Origin: an uncultured Nostoc sp.
GTDB lineage: Bacteria; Cyanobacteriota; Cyanobacteriia; Cyanobacteriales; Nostocaceae
DNA length: 64,000 nt
Assembly (NCBI RefSeq): GCF_937863485.1
Contig: NZ_CALMFY010000005.1
Coordinates: forward strand, 1 to 64,000
Reading direction: 5' to 3'
This document shows positions 44,239-53,012 of the stretch, in pieces (position 1 is the first letter of the stretch; each line of letters begins with the position of its first letter). The notes under the pieces were generated by a model. The model saw nothing but the letters and a program-made list of their open reading frames with translations. It searched no databases and was not told the origin of the DNA. The position numbers and the translations under genes are program-made.

Positions 44239-45900
44239 ATGTCCACCTCAATTCATTTTTACCAGATTACAGTGCAACTTATCTCTAGACAAAGATATTT
44301 TTTATATATCTTTTTACTGATATTTCCCCTCGCTGGTTGTCAACGAGTCGAGTCCTACAATCAGCATCCAGCACCCTTACCACAAGACCCATTAGTTCAA
44401 GTTTACTTTAACCATTCTGAGTCTTCAGAATACAAAGAACCTTACCGTCAGCAAACTCGCCTGGGAGATGATTTAGAAAAACAAATTGTCAATGCTATTA
44501 CGCACGCTAAATTTACAGTAGATGTGGCGGTGCAAGAATTACGTTTACCCAAAGTTGCCCAAGCACTGGTTGATAGACAGAAAGCTGGGGTAAAAGTCAG
44601 GATAATTTTAGAAAATACTTATAGCCGACCTTGGAGTAGTTTAACATCTGCTGAAGTAGGTAAGTTAAATAAAAGAGAACAGGAACGCTATCACGAATTT
44701 CGCAAATTTATTGATATTAACCAAGATAATCAACTTAGTTTAACAGAGATTAATCAAAGAGATGCTTTGATAATTTTGCAAAATGCCAAAATCCCCTGGA
44801 TAGATGATCAAGCGGATGGTTCAGCAGGTAGCAGTTTGATGCATCACAAATTTGTGATTGTGGACAATCGCTTTGTAATTATTACTTCAGCGAATTTTAC
44901 TTTAAGTGATACTTATGGTGATTTCACAAATTCTAACTCTTTAGGCAATGCTAATAACTTGTTGCAGATTGACAGCCCAGAATTAGCATCTTTATTTACA
45001 GAAGAGTTTAACGTTATGTGGGGAGATGGGCCAGGAGGTAAACCAGATAGTCGATTCGGTTTGCAAAAACCGATGCGCTCGCCTAAACAAATTACATTAA
45101 ATCAAACCATAATTACTGTGCAATTTTCGCCTACTTCTCCAACTCAACCCTGGAATAACAGTAGTAATGGTTTAATTGGTAAAACTTTAGATTCAGCAAC
45201 AAAATCTGTTGATATGGCGTTATTTGTCCTTTCCGATCAACGTCTTGCCAATATCTTAGAAAATCGCCATCAACAAAGTGTCCAAATTCGCACTTTAATT
45301 GAACCACAATTTGCCTATCGTCCTTATAGCGAAGCATTAGATATGATGGGGGTTGCTCTCAGTAATAAATGTAAATATGAAGTTGATAACCAACCTTGGC
45401 AAAATCCAATTACCACCGTAGGCGTACCTGTATTACCCAAAGGCGATTTATTGCATCACAAATTTGGTGTGATTGATAGCCAAACAGTAATTACAGGTTC
45501 TCATAATTGGTCAGACGCTGCCAATAATGGTAACGATGAGACACTTGTAGTAATTGAAAGTCCCATAGTTGCTGCTCATTATGTGCGAGAATTTGCTCGT
45601 CTTTATGCCAAAGTTAAACCCGGCTTACCACCAGCAATTCAAGAAAAAATTAAATTAGAACAAACACGGTGTCCCCAGATAAAAACTTCTTCATCAAGTG
45701 AACTACAAGTAATTAAACAAATAAATATCAACACTGCAAGTCTGGAAGAATTAGCAACTCTCCCTGGCGTGGGTAAGAAGTTAGGACAGCGGATAATTCT
45801 TAGCCGTCAACAGCAAAAATTTACATCTTTACAAGACTTAAAAAGAGTTCCAGTTAGTGCTAAGACATTGGAAAAATGGCGTGAACGAGTTACTTGGTAG
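44239..45900 (+). CDS. PLD-family lipoprotein with EF-hand-like loop and C-terminal helix-hairpin-helix
   Basis: 553 residues from MSTSIHFYQ, with GGGGA nine bases upstream; an in-frame ATG at 44230 would add three. A signal with lipobox FLLIFPLAGCQ suggests a membrane lipoprotein. Two HKD motifs are visible, MHHKFVIVDNRFVIITSANF and LHHKFGVIDSQTVITGSHNW, each with the downstream Asn of PLD nucleases. Between the first helix and HKD lies FIDINQDNQLSLTEIN, an EF-hand-like loop. The C-terminus carries a ComEA-like helix-hairpin-helix (ININTASLEELATLPGVGKKLGQRII), usually DNA-binding. Together they suggest an extracytoplasmic nuclease or phosphodiesterase. Confidence 0.88.
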   Translation: MSTSIHFYQITVQLISRQRYFLYIFLLIFPLAGCQRVESYNQHPAPLPQDPLVQVYFNHSESSEYKEPYRQQTRLGDDLEKQIVNAITHAKFTVDVAVQELRLPKVAQALVDRQKAGVKVRIILENTYSRPWSSLTSAEVGKLNKREQERYHEFRKFIDINQDNQLSLTEINQRDALIILQNAKIPWIDDQADGSAGSSLMHHKFVIVDNRFVIITSANFTLSDTYGDFTNSNSLGNANNLLQIDSPELASLFTEEFNVMWGDGPGGKPDSRFGLQKPMRSPKQITLNQTIITVQFSPTSPTQPWNNSSNGLIGKTLDSATKSVDMALFVLSDQRLANILENRHQQSVQIRTLIEPQFAYRPYSEALDMMGVALSNKCKYEVDNQPWQNPITTVGVPVLPKGDLLHHKFGVIDSQTVITGSHNWSDAANNGNDETLVVIESPIVAAHYVREFARLYAKVKPGLPPAIQEKIKLEQTRCPQIKTSSSSELQVIKQININTASLEELATLPGVGKKLGQRIILSRQQQKFTSLQDLKRVPVSAKTLEKWRERVTW

Positions 45901-45916
45901 CAGTCTTTATTTAACT

Positions 45917-46006
45917 AGGACTTACGCAATAACTCTCTGAAACCTTATTCCTTCGTGTCCTTTGCGTACTTTGCGGTTCGTTTTTTCATGATTTTGCGTA
46001 AGTCCT
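45917..46006. repeat. MITE-like element with AGGACTTACGCAA terminal inverted repeats
   Basis: Perfect 13-bp inverted repeats AGGACTTACGCAA (45917-45929) and TTGCGTAAGTCCT (45994-46006) bound a 90-bp element, directly beside the cloverleaf-like repeat. It lies downstream of the PLD gene. Confidence 0.8.
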
Positions 46007-46013
46007 GTTTAAC

Positions 46014-46118
46014 GTGAGTTCGATAAACCTCTTCCTGCCTTGAACTTTAGTTCAAGTCTGTGCCTCTGAGACTCCCAGAGGGACAGATTTTGCGTAGTAA
46101 AACCTCTTAGAGGTCTTT
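46014..46118. repeat. Cloverleaf-like structured repeat, copy 2
   Basis: Aligns with 27693-27797 across about 100 bp. The hairpin CTTGAACTTTAGTTCAAG is identical (46039-46056). The second hairpin is shortened (GTGCCTCTG/CAGAGGGAC, one mismatch), the third is GTTTT-to-ATTTT, and the outer stem keeps ACCTCT/AGAGGT. A T-rich stretch follows. Confidence 0.75.
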
Positions 46119-46178
46119 TGATTTGACTAACAAGATCCGCGACAACTTTTACGAAGTCGGGGATCTGGGGCAGACAAT

Positions 46179-47264
46179 TTAAATGCGATCGCTACTTAAA
46201 CTAAGCAAACTGCGGGAATGCCCATTCTGAGAAAATCGTTCTGCTATTACTTGTTGATAAACCGCCTCATAGCCATCAGTCATATGCTTAACGCTGAAAA
46301 TGTTTTCGACATGCTGGCGACAGGCATAGCGGTCTAACTCTGTTACTTGGTCAATAGCACTGATGCACTCTTGAATATTATTGCAGAGGAAACCCGTCTT
46401 GCCGTGGGAAATTACCTCTTCAGTAGACCCCAATTTTATCGCAATCACTGGCGTACCCGAAGCCATTGACTCAACCATTACCAACCCAAACGGTTCTCGC
46501 CAAGTGATCGGAAACAGAGTTGCGACTGCACCTCCCATAAGGGCATTTTTTTGAATATGGTTAGCTTCACCTAGATACTCAATTTGCTTCCCGTCAATGT
46601 GCGGTTTAATTTCCTTCTCAAAGTATTCCACATCAACGACATCCACCTTACCTGCCATTTTCAAATGCCAACCAGTTTCTTTGGCAATTTCTATTGCTAA
46701 ATGCGCTCCCTTTTCAGGAGACATCCGACCCAAAAACGCTAGGTAGGGCGGATTTTCTGGTTGGGCGTGAAACTCATAACTGCTGACATCAATTCCGTTG
46801 TAGACCGTTGCTAGATAGTTTAACCCTAACCTTGGTTCTCGTTGTGCATCGGAAATATTCACATAGGGTTGTTTTTTCCCAAAACTAAATATCTTTTCGT
46901 TGTCAGGGGTAAAAATACCGTGCAACGTATGAACTGTAGGGGTTGTGACGAGATTTGCGTAGGCCAGTGTCCCATGCCCCACATGAGAGTGAATAATATC
47001 AAACTCTTCTGCACGTTCATACACCGAAGCTAGATTCAGCATTTCGTAAACGCTGTAATCTTTGATAGTGCGATCAAGTCTGAGGGCACGGGGATGAACT
47101 GACGTTAGTTTTGCCAGACTAATAGAATCTCCCGATGCAAATAAAGTTACTTCGTGTCCGCGTCGAACTAATTCATCGGTCAGTAACCCCACTACTAACT
47201 CTACACCACCATAAGCTGGAGGCGGAACTCTTTCCCATAATGGAGCTACTTGAGCAATTCGCAT
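46179..47264 (-). CDS. Glycosyltransferase family 4 protein
   Basis: 361 residues from MRIAQVAPLWERVPPPAYGG; the ATG has AGGAGG at good distance. The Rossmann-like N-domain (YGGVELVVGLLTDELVRRGHEVTLFASGDS) and the GT-B C-domain (LAFLGRMSPEKGAHLAIEIAKETGWHLKMAGK, EPFGLVMVESMASGTPVIA) match GT4 enzymes, which transfer sugars from nucleotide sugars with retention. The E-x7-E motif is in EPFGLVMVE. The sugar and acceptor cannot be predicted. It stands alone, convergent with the PLD gene. Confidence 0.92.
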   Translation of the reverse strand: MRIAQVAPLWERVPPPAYGGVELVVGLLTDELVRRGHEVTLFASGDSISLAKLTSVHPRALRLDRTIKDYSVYEMLNLASVYERAEEFDIIHSHVGHGTLAYANLVTTPTVHTLHGIFTPDNEKIFSFGKKQPYVNISDAQREPRLGLNYLATVYNGIDVSSYEFHAQPENPPYLAFLGRMSPEKGAHLAIEIAKETGWHLKMAGKVDVVDVEYFEKEIKPHIDGKQIEYLGEANHIQKNALMGGAVATLFPITWREPFGLVMVESMASGTPVIAIKLGSTEEVISHGKTGFLCNNIQECISAIDQVTELDRYACRQHVENIFSVKHMTDGYEAVYQQVIAERFSQNGHSRSLLSLSSDRI

Positions 47265-48047
47265 CACAAACCTCCTAAAAAATAAAAATTGAATTATGAA
47301 GTTTTTTCTTTTTGTTGCTCTAGTGCTTGTAATTCATTCACTCTGCATCAGAAAGTAACTTCAGATACTAAACTTATTAACAATTCCCTTCAAATATTAA
47401 GCTCATTTTTATTCATTTTTTATCTATCCTAGTACGGAAATTACCCACTCCTAAAGAGGTAAATACATCCAATTTATTAATTTTTGGTGATTTGGTGCAA
47501 TTTTAAATATAGTTTTTTGATAAAGATAAATTTTATTTAATCGTCAAAAATTCAGCTAAATGGTGATAATGGACGAAAAATCTCTATTCTCGCCTGTTAA
47601 TTATCTGATTTTCAAATGTTAATTAAAGAATAAATTGTGTAGTCACTCTTTGGGCGGCTTTCCGTACTCTAAAGGACAATCCGTAGCCGCCCAAAGGGTA
47701 AATTTTTGTGAAGTAGGTAGTTTTAAATCAGAAGTGCCAAAGTTTGATTAGGAGTTCTATCCAAATTCTTACCGATAACAATTAATTAGTACAGAATCTC
47801 ACCCGTCACTGTGACTCGGATAGTATTGGCATCAAGACAACAGATGTGGTTCAAATAAATGAAAACTGCTGTAAATAGAGGAATCCTCACAGATTATATT
47901 ATTTGTCATTGCAAACAAAATGAAGCGATGTCTACGACGGGCTATTCGGCGTCGCACACAAGGATAGATTTTTTATTATTCAAAATATTGACTTATTACC
48001 TAAAATATGATATTTTAGGTTGCTATCAATAAAAATCAAATATAAAC
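47265..48047. other. Intergenic region with dispersed repeats
   Basis: 780 bp. Holds a hairpin TTTGGGCGGCT/AGCCGCCCAAA (47647-47697), the right-end fragment of the CTTACAGC element (47840-47874), and a 32-bp repeat (47925-47956) almost identical to 26273-26304. No gene seen. Confidence 0.7.
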
Positions 48048-48857
48048 GTGAATATCTCTCCATCTCTCAAAAAACCGCGTGTCTCATGGCAGGCGGTTTT
48101 CTCACTGCTGATATTTGTATTCATGTATCTGCCCATACTGGTACTTGGCTTTTATAGCTTCAATCAGTCGCCCTACAGTGCAACTTGGCAAGGATTCACT
48201 CTCGATTGGTATGGCAAGTTGTTCAATGACGATCGCATCTTATCAGCTTTGCAAAACAGTATGATAGTTGCTGTTTGTGCTGTGGGGATTTCAGCAGTGC
48301 TGGGAACCTTGATGGCGGTTGGGTTGGCGCGTTACCAATTTCCTGGTAAAAAATTGTATCGTGGTATTGCTTACCTACCATTGATTATTCCCGATATTGC
48401 GATCGCAGTGGCTACCTTAGTATGCCTAGCGGCGTTTGCAATACCTTTAAGTTTGTGGACAATAGTTGCAGCCCATGTGGTGTTTTGTCTCGCCTACGTC
48501 GGACTTGTAGTTGCTTCACGACTGACTAATTTAGATCCTCACTTAGAAGAAGCAGCACTAGATTTAGGCGCTACACCCACACAAGCTTTCCTGAAAGTAT
48601 TGTTACCTCAATTGATGCCTGGTATTGTAGCTGGTTGTCTCTTGGCCTTTGTCCTTAGCTTAGATGACTTTCTCATTGCCAGTTTTACTGCTGGTAGCGG
48701 TTCTAACACCCTACCAATGGAAATTTTTAGCCGCATTAGAACAGGAGTCAAGCCTGATATTAACGCTTTGAGTGTGATGTTGATTTCAATATCTGCGATC
48801 GTTGCTCTTGTAGCTGAATCAATTCGCGCTTCTGAAGAGAATAAAAGTTTCAAATAA
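48048..48857 (+). CDS. ABC transporter permease, spermidine/putrescine PotC type
   Basis: 269 residues from a GTG, with six membrane segments (FSLLIFVFMYLPILVLGFYSF, SMIVAVCAVGISAVLGTLMAVGLARY, LPLIIPDIAIAVATLVCL, and others). The permease EAA loop is EEAALDLGATPTQAFLKVLLPQLMPGI. The layout and the ANA... C-terminus match PotC-like inner-membrane subunits importing polyamines or similar cations. Its ATPase, second permease and binding protein are not adjacent, so the rest of the system must be elsewhere or this gene is a relic. Confidence 0.88.
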   Translation: MNISPSLKKPRVSWQAVFSLLIFVFMYLPILVLGFYSFNQSPYSATWQGFTLDWYGKLFNDDRILSALQNSMIVAVCAVGISAVLGTLMAVGLARYQFPGKKLYRGIAYLPLIIPDIAIAVATLVCLAAFAIPLSLWTIVAAHVVFCLAYVGLVVASRLTNLDPHLEEAALDLGATPTQAFLKVLLPQLMPGIVAGCLLAFVLSLDDFLIASFTAGSGSNTLPMEIFSRIRTGVKPDINALSVMLISISAIVALVAESIRASEENKSFK

Positions 48858-49937
48858 CAGTTAAATCAATCTTTACAATCTTCGCCTACTTTAGCTTCAA
48901 CGATCTCGCCTGTTCAATGGGATTAAATGGCATCGCAGTTTCTAAGGCTTTGAGTACTATACCTGATTTAATTACAGGTGAAAACAGTAAGAATTCCTTA
49001 AGTTGCATTCAATCTCATTCCACTTGGGTGATAACCCTCAGTCTGTCATGGTTTTTATCTTAACCTAACCCGATTGAGAGTTAAGGGTCAAGGGTCAATA
49101 ATTCAATATTTATAACAATTGCTTTAAATCCCGGAATATTTCAATTTAAGTAAGTTTACAGTGTTAATTATTGTGCTTTATAAACACAATAGAGTATGTA
49201 AAGTTCAGTGCCAATTCAGCCCAGCAGTGTTGGTTTTTTATAAAAATACAGATGAAGTTACTTTCAATCAAGGTTATCAGTAATAAGGCTTTGAAAGTAC
49301 AAGTTTAATGTTGAATTTGTTTTCATCCACTTGATTTTTTAAATTGTCGATTAATTATATGTAATAGATAAACAGACCATAAGAGATTATGGTATTCTGT
49401 TATAAACTTTTACATAAATATCCAAAACAAATTCAGACATTTGTGGTTTGATTTTGCAGGGGTTTTTGCATCATACCTTATCCCTGAAACTACTACAGTT
49501 CGGTGTTAAAAAGCCGTCCTTATAAAATGTCTAAAGCTCTTGATTAACAGTAAATACGAATTACGTTAGTAAGTTTGGGAACGTCATTAAAAATTATGCG
49601 TTCCCCCAGCGTCTCGTAGAGAAGCGGAATTAGGAACATTTACAACTCATGTCTTGCACCATTATCAATATTTGTAGAGTGAGTAGCACTTACAACTTAA
49701 AAATTGTGGCTTGAGCGAACAGAAAGAAGTTTGACTTTTCACAGTATGTGAATTCATATCATTTTGAGGGTTTCCCAAGCCCTAATTTTTCCGTTAGCTA
49801 TTTTCATCAACTCAGGGCTTGAGGACTTCTTGTGAAAAGTCAGAAAGAAGTGTCTGAGCTACAAAAAGTGTTTTAAATGAACTGGTGCAAGATGTTAGAC
49901 AACAAAAACTAAATGACTGAAAAGCAGTTTATAAATC
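48858..49937. other. Long intergenic region with one clear mobile element
   Basis: Over 1 kb, AT-rich, no supported gene. It contains an inverted-repeat element with target duplication (49731-49842, listed separately). A small GC-rich fragment (GCGTCTCGTAGAGAAGCGG, ~49609) is a dispersed repeat. Confidence 0.65.
49731..49842. mobile_element. MITE with terminal inverted repeats and a 9-10 bp target duplication
   Basis: TGACTTTTCACA (49732-49743) and TGTGAAAAGTCA (49831-49842) are perfect inverted repeats. Directly outside, AGAAAGAAGT (49721-49730) and AGAAAGAAGT (49842-49851) repeat in direct orientation. A second inner pair, CAAGCCCT/AGGGCTTG (~49776 and 49814), makes the element a long hairpin. 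No transposase coding, so it must rely on one elsewhere. Confidence 0.8.
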
Positions 49938-52337
49938 ATGAAACCATCACGCAACTTTTTTGCTCATAAATTGCATCAATACCGTTTTTTATTAGCAGCA
50001 GCAATTTCTTTAGGAGGGTCATTTACACTAGTAATGCCTTCTCTAGCAGATGGTACAACTGCTGGTACTGTTATCGACAACACCGCAACTGCTGAATATA
50101 ATTACGTGAATAATTTGGGAGTAAATGTTCTTAATAAAACTACTTCCAATACTGTAACAATTACTGTAGCAGAGATAGCAGGAATTATGGTGACTTCTCA
50201 AGGCATGACAGATACAACAGGTGGTAGTGTTGTTTCTAATGATTTGCTGTACTACGATTTTTTGATTACTAATGTGGGGAATGATCCCACCCGTTTCTTT
50301 ATTCCAGGTAAAGCTACTATTACAGGGCCAGCAACAGCTGGCACAATTACCGCAGATTTAGATGGCAACGGTACATTTGAAACTACTATTCCCAACGCTG
50401 GTTTTACCACTGGTTCCATTCCTGTTAGTGGATTTGTCAAAGTGCGTGTTCCTGTCACAGTTAATTTGTTGGCAACGCCGGGTTCTAATATTTCAGTTTT
50501 ACTAGGTGATACAGGTCCTAACGATAACAGTAATACTACTCAAAACCAACCTGATAGTCCTGATGGCTCAAATGCTACGGAAGTCCGCACCGTTGATAAT
50601 TTAGATACAACAGCAGGAGAAACGACAGGGGTACCTCTGAATGGAGAACGAGAAGCTAGCGCTATACAAACAACTATTATCGCTGCGACTCCACAGGCCT
50701 TTGCTAAAGTCTTAAAAGTTCGTTCTGGGTATTCAGATTCCAGTACACCCAACAATCTGAGTGATGATAAGTTGACCTACGATTTGAGTCTAAAAATTGA
50801 TTCCACAAGTCCCGCAGGTAGTACAGGATTAACTCCCACAAATTTGGTAGGTACGAATATTAATGTAGATGCGCTGATTGGTGCCAAAATTTTGGTATCT
50901 GATGCCATTCCCGTAAATACTCACTTAGCGAGTGTAGTTACCCCTCCTACAGGTTGGAGTGTTGTTTACACTGTGACGCCTACAGTAGTGACAGCAAACA
51001 ATGCCCTTTGGACTAGTATTGTACCCGTTGATTTAACATTGGTAACTCGTGTTGGATTTGTTAAATCTGGCACTCTCACTGCCGGGACAATAGTAAATGG
51101 ATTATCCTTCCAAGTGGTGACAAATGCAGTTCTGACTTCCACAGCCACGATTTCTAATATTGCTCAGAGCTTTGGTCAAACTCAAGGTGATACACTCAAT
51201 CAGCTAGTTTATGATGAGTCAGGCGACCAAAACCCTAGCAACTTTAATGATGATGGTACTGTTGGTTCAAATATTCCTAATAGTGGGGTAGCAAATGTTG
51301 CTAGTCAAGGGGCAGATAGCAGTAATAACAACACAGGTCAAGGGCCTGGAGGTGAAGTTAACACCTTCACGATGACTGCCCAAACTTCGATTTTGAATGG
51401 GCCGCATTTGCACCCTGACGCTGTGGGAGCGACTGATAATAATAATGATTTTTCAAACCAATCAGCGATCGTTCCACTCTATCTGCCGCCAGGATCTACC
51501 ATCGATCCTGGTGCTGTCAGCTTCTTCAATACTATACTAAACCCCAATCCAACCCTGTTAAGTAATGTCTTACTAGTACCAGTTACCCCAACCAATAATA
51601 GTGACCTACCATCAGGTACAACTGTAACGTTGACTTCTGGAGCCAGTGTTGCCACTTACACATACAATGGTACTGTCTTCACCTTGACTTCTGGCTTAGG
51701 AATTGTCCTACCAACCCTCAATAATCTCCCAGTTGATTACACCGTAACTGTAGATTTACCTGGAGGAACGCCTCTATCAACAGATACAGGTAAAGCTTTT
51801 CCTGTGACAATTCGAGCTTTTGTGGATAGCAATAATGATGGAGCGTTTAATTCTGGAGAATCTTACAATAATACTATTGACCAAGTTTACACAGGTTTCT
51901 TGAAACTTGTGAAAGAATCTCGAATTATACAAGGAAGTGGATCTGCTGTTGCTACTAATGATAGCACTTTTAGCACAACACCGAAAAAGCCTGGTGTAGG
52001 CAACATTATTGAGTATCGGATTACTTACACCAATATTTCATCAGTTCCCATCGGCTCAAATAACGCTACTATAAGTGCAACTGGAATCATTATTACTGAA
52101 AATGGTAATTCCACTAATAATAACTGGGCGAAAGACAATGATGGTAATGGAACTGTGGATACCAGTCATGTGTTTAATACTGCAATTGATCCTGCCGGAA
52201 TTGTAACTTATCTAAATTTAGGAGCAGCAGTAACGGATGCGATTGGCGTTAATATCACCATTTATCTAGACACAATTCCTGGGCCACTTCAACCTGGACA
52301 GTCTGGAACATTTAGTTTCCAACGTAAGGTCAACTAA
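49938..52337 (+). CDS. Secreted surface protein with DUF11-type repeat domains
   Basis: 799 residues. A signal peptide (FLLAAAISLGGSFTLVMPSLADG) leads into a Thr/Asn/Gly-rich beta protein. Segments such as VITNVGNDPTRFF, LKLVKESRI, IEYRITYTNISSVPI and GPLQPGQSGTFSFQRKVN match DUF11/conserved-repeat surface proteins with immunoglobulin-like folds. Several Asp/Asn-rich loops resemble calcium-binding sites (DLDGNGTFE, DSNNDGAFNSGE, DNDGNGTVDTS). Probably anchored or associated outside the cell; no LPXTG or PEP-CTERM sorting signal is seen. The function is unknown. Confidence 0.8.
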   Translation: MKPSRNFFAHKLHQYRFLLAAAISLGGSFTLVMPSLADGTTAGTVIDNTATAEYNYVNNLGVNVLNKTTSNTVTITVAEIAGIMVTSQGMTDTTGGSVVSNDLLYYDFLITNVGNDPTRFFIPGKATITGPATAGTITADLDGNGTFETTIPNAGFTTGSIPVSGFVKVRVPVTVNLLATPGSNISVLLGDTGPNDNSNTTQNQPDSPDGSNATEVRTVDNLDTTAGETTGVPLNGEREASAIQTTIIAATPQAFAKVLKVRSGYSDSSTPNNLSDDKLTYDLSLKIDSTSPAGSTGLTPTNLVGTNINVDALIGAKILVSDAIPVNTHLASVVTPPTGWSVVYTVTPTVVTANNALWTSIVPVDLTLVTRVGFVKSGTLTAGTIVNGLSFQVVTNAVLTSTATISNIAQSFGQTQGDTLNQLVYDESGDQNPSNFNDDGTVGSNIPNSGVANVASQGADSSNNNTGQGPGGEVNTFTMTAQTSILNGPHLHPDAVGATDNNNDFSNQSAIVPLYLPPGSTIDPGAVSFFNTILNPNPTLLSNVLLVPVTPTNNSDLPSGTTVTLTSGASVATYTYNGTVFTLTSGLGIVLPTLNNLPVDYTVTVDLPGGTPLSTDTGKAFPVTIRAFVDSNNDGAFNSGESYNNTIDQVYTGFLKLVKESRIIQGSGSAVATNDSTFSTTPKKPGVGNIIEYRITYTNISSVPIGSNNATISATGIIITENGNSTNNNWAKDNDGNGTVDTSHVFNTAIDPAGIVTYLNLGAAVTDAIGVNITIYLDTIPGPLQPGQSGTFSFQRKVN

Positions 52338-53012
52338 GTTATCTGATATCTAGAGTTAGGAGTTAAGAGTTATTATTTTCTTCCTTGACTCTTCCACTCC
52401 TCCACGGTTCGGTTAAAGGGAAAAGAGTAATTTTAAACCTTTACCTTTTTACCAATTGAGAGGATAGGTCAAGAGTGCTTATCTGAAATGTATTGAGAGT
52501 CAAACTCGCAATAAAAACTATGGGTTTTCTTCAAATAAAACATATCTTCAGAAATTAATTATACTTTACCCAAAATTTTTTTAGAGATGTTGCAATGCAA
52601 CGTATCTACATTCTTTCTTGAAGATGTATAAAGAATTTTATACCCCTACTTATACAAGTAGCTAAAGTTTCACTGGGGTTGAAATACCCTTATATAACTA
52701 TTTGAAACTTTGAGTTTTTAATTCTTTAATTGGTTCTTGATGAACTTTTTTGGATAGTGAACAACAGCTATATTAAAATGTAGGGTGCGTTCCGGCAAGC
52801 CGAAAGCACTAATATCAGTTTCATTCGGGCTTTCAATTCCCTATGTAACTCTCTTGAGTTTAGAGTTTTGAATTGTTAATCATCCATCTCTCCTCGTGTA
52901 AAAGATATTTTTAAGCACATAAATAAACTTCCGTGTTCGCTTATCTACATAACTGTTTTCAATTAGATAATATTGGGGCTAACTTTGGAGAAGATGCTAT
53001 TTCCTCCTGATT
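52338..53012. other. Intergenic, nothing recognised
   Basis: About 675 bp, AT-rich, with no clear repeat, RNA or terminator structure that I can place. GTGCGTTCCGGCAAGCCGAAAGCAC (~52788) is a partial dispersed repeat (CGGCAAGCCG). Confidence 0.5.
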
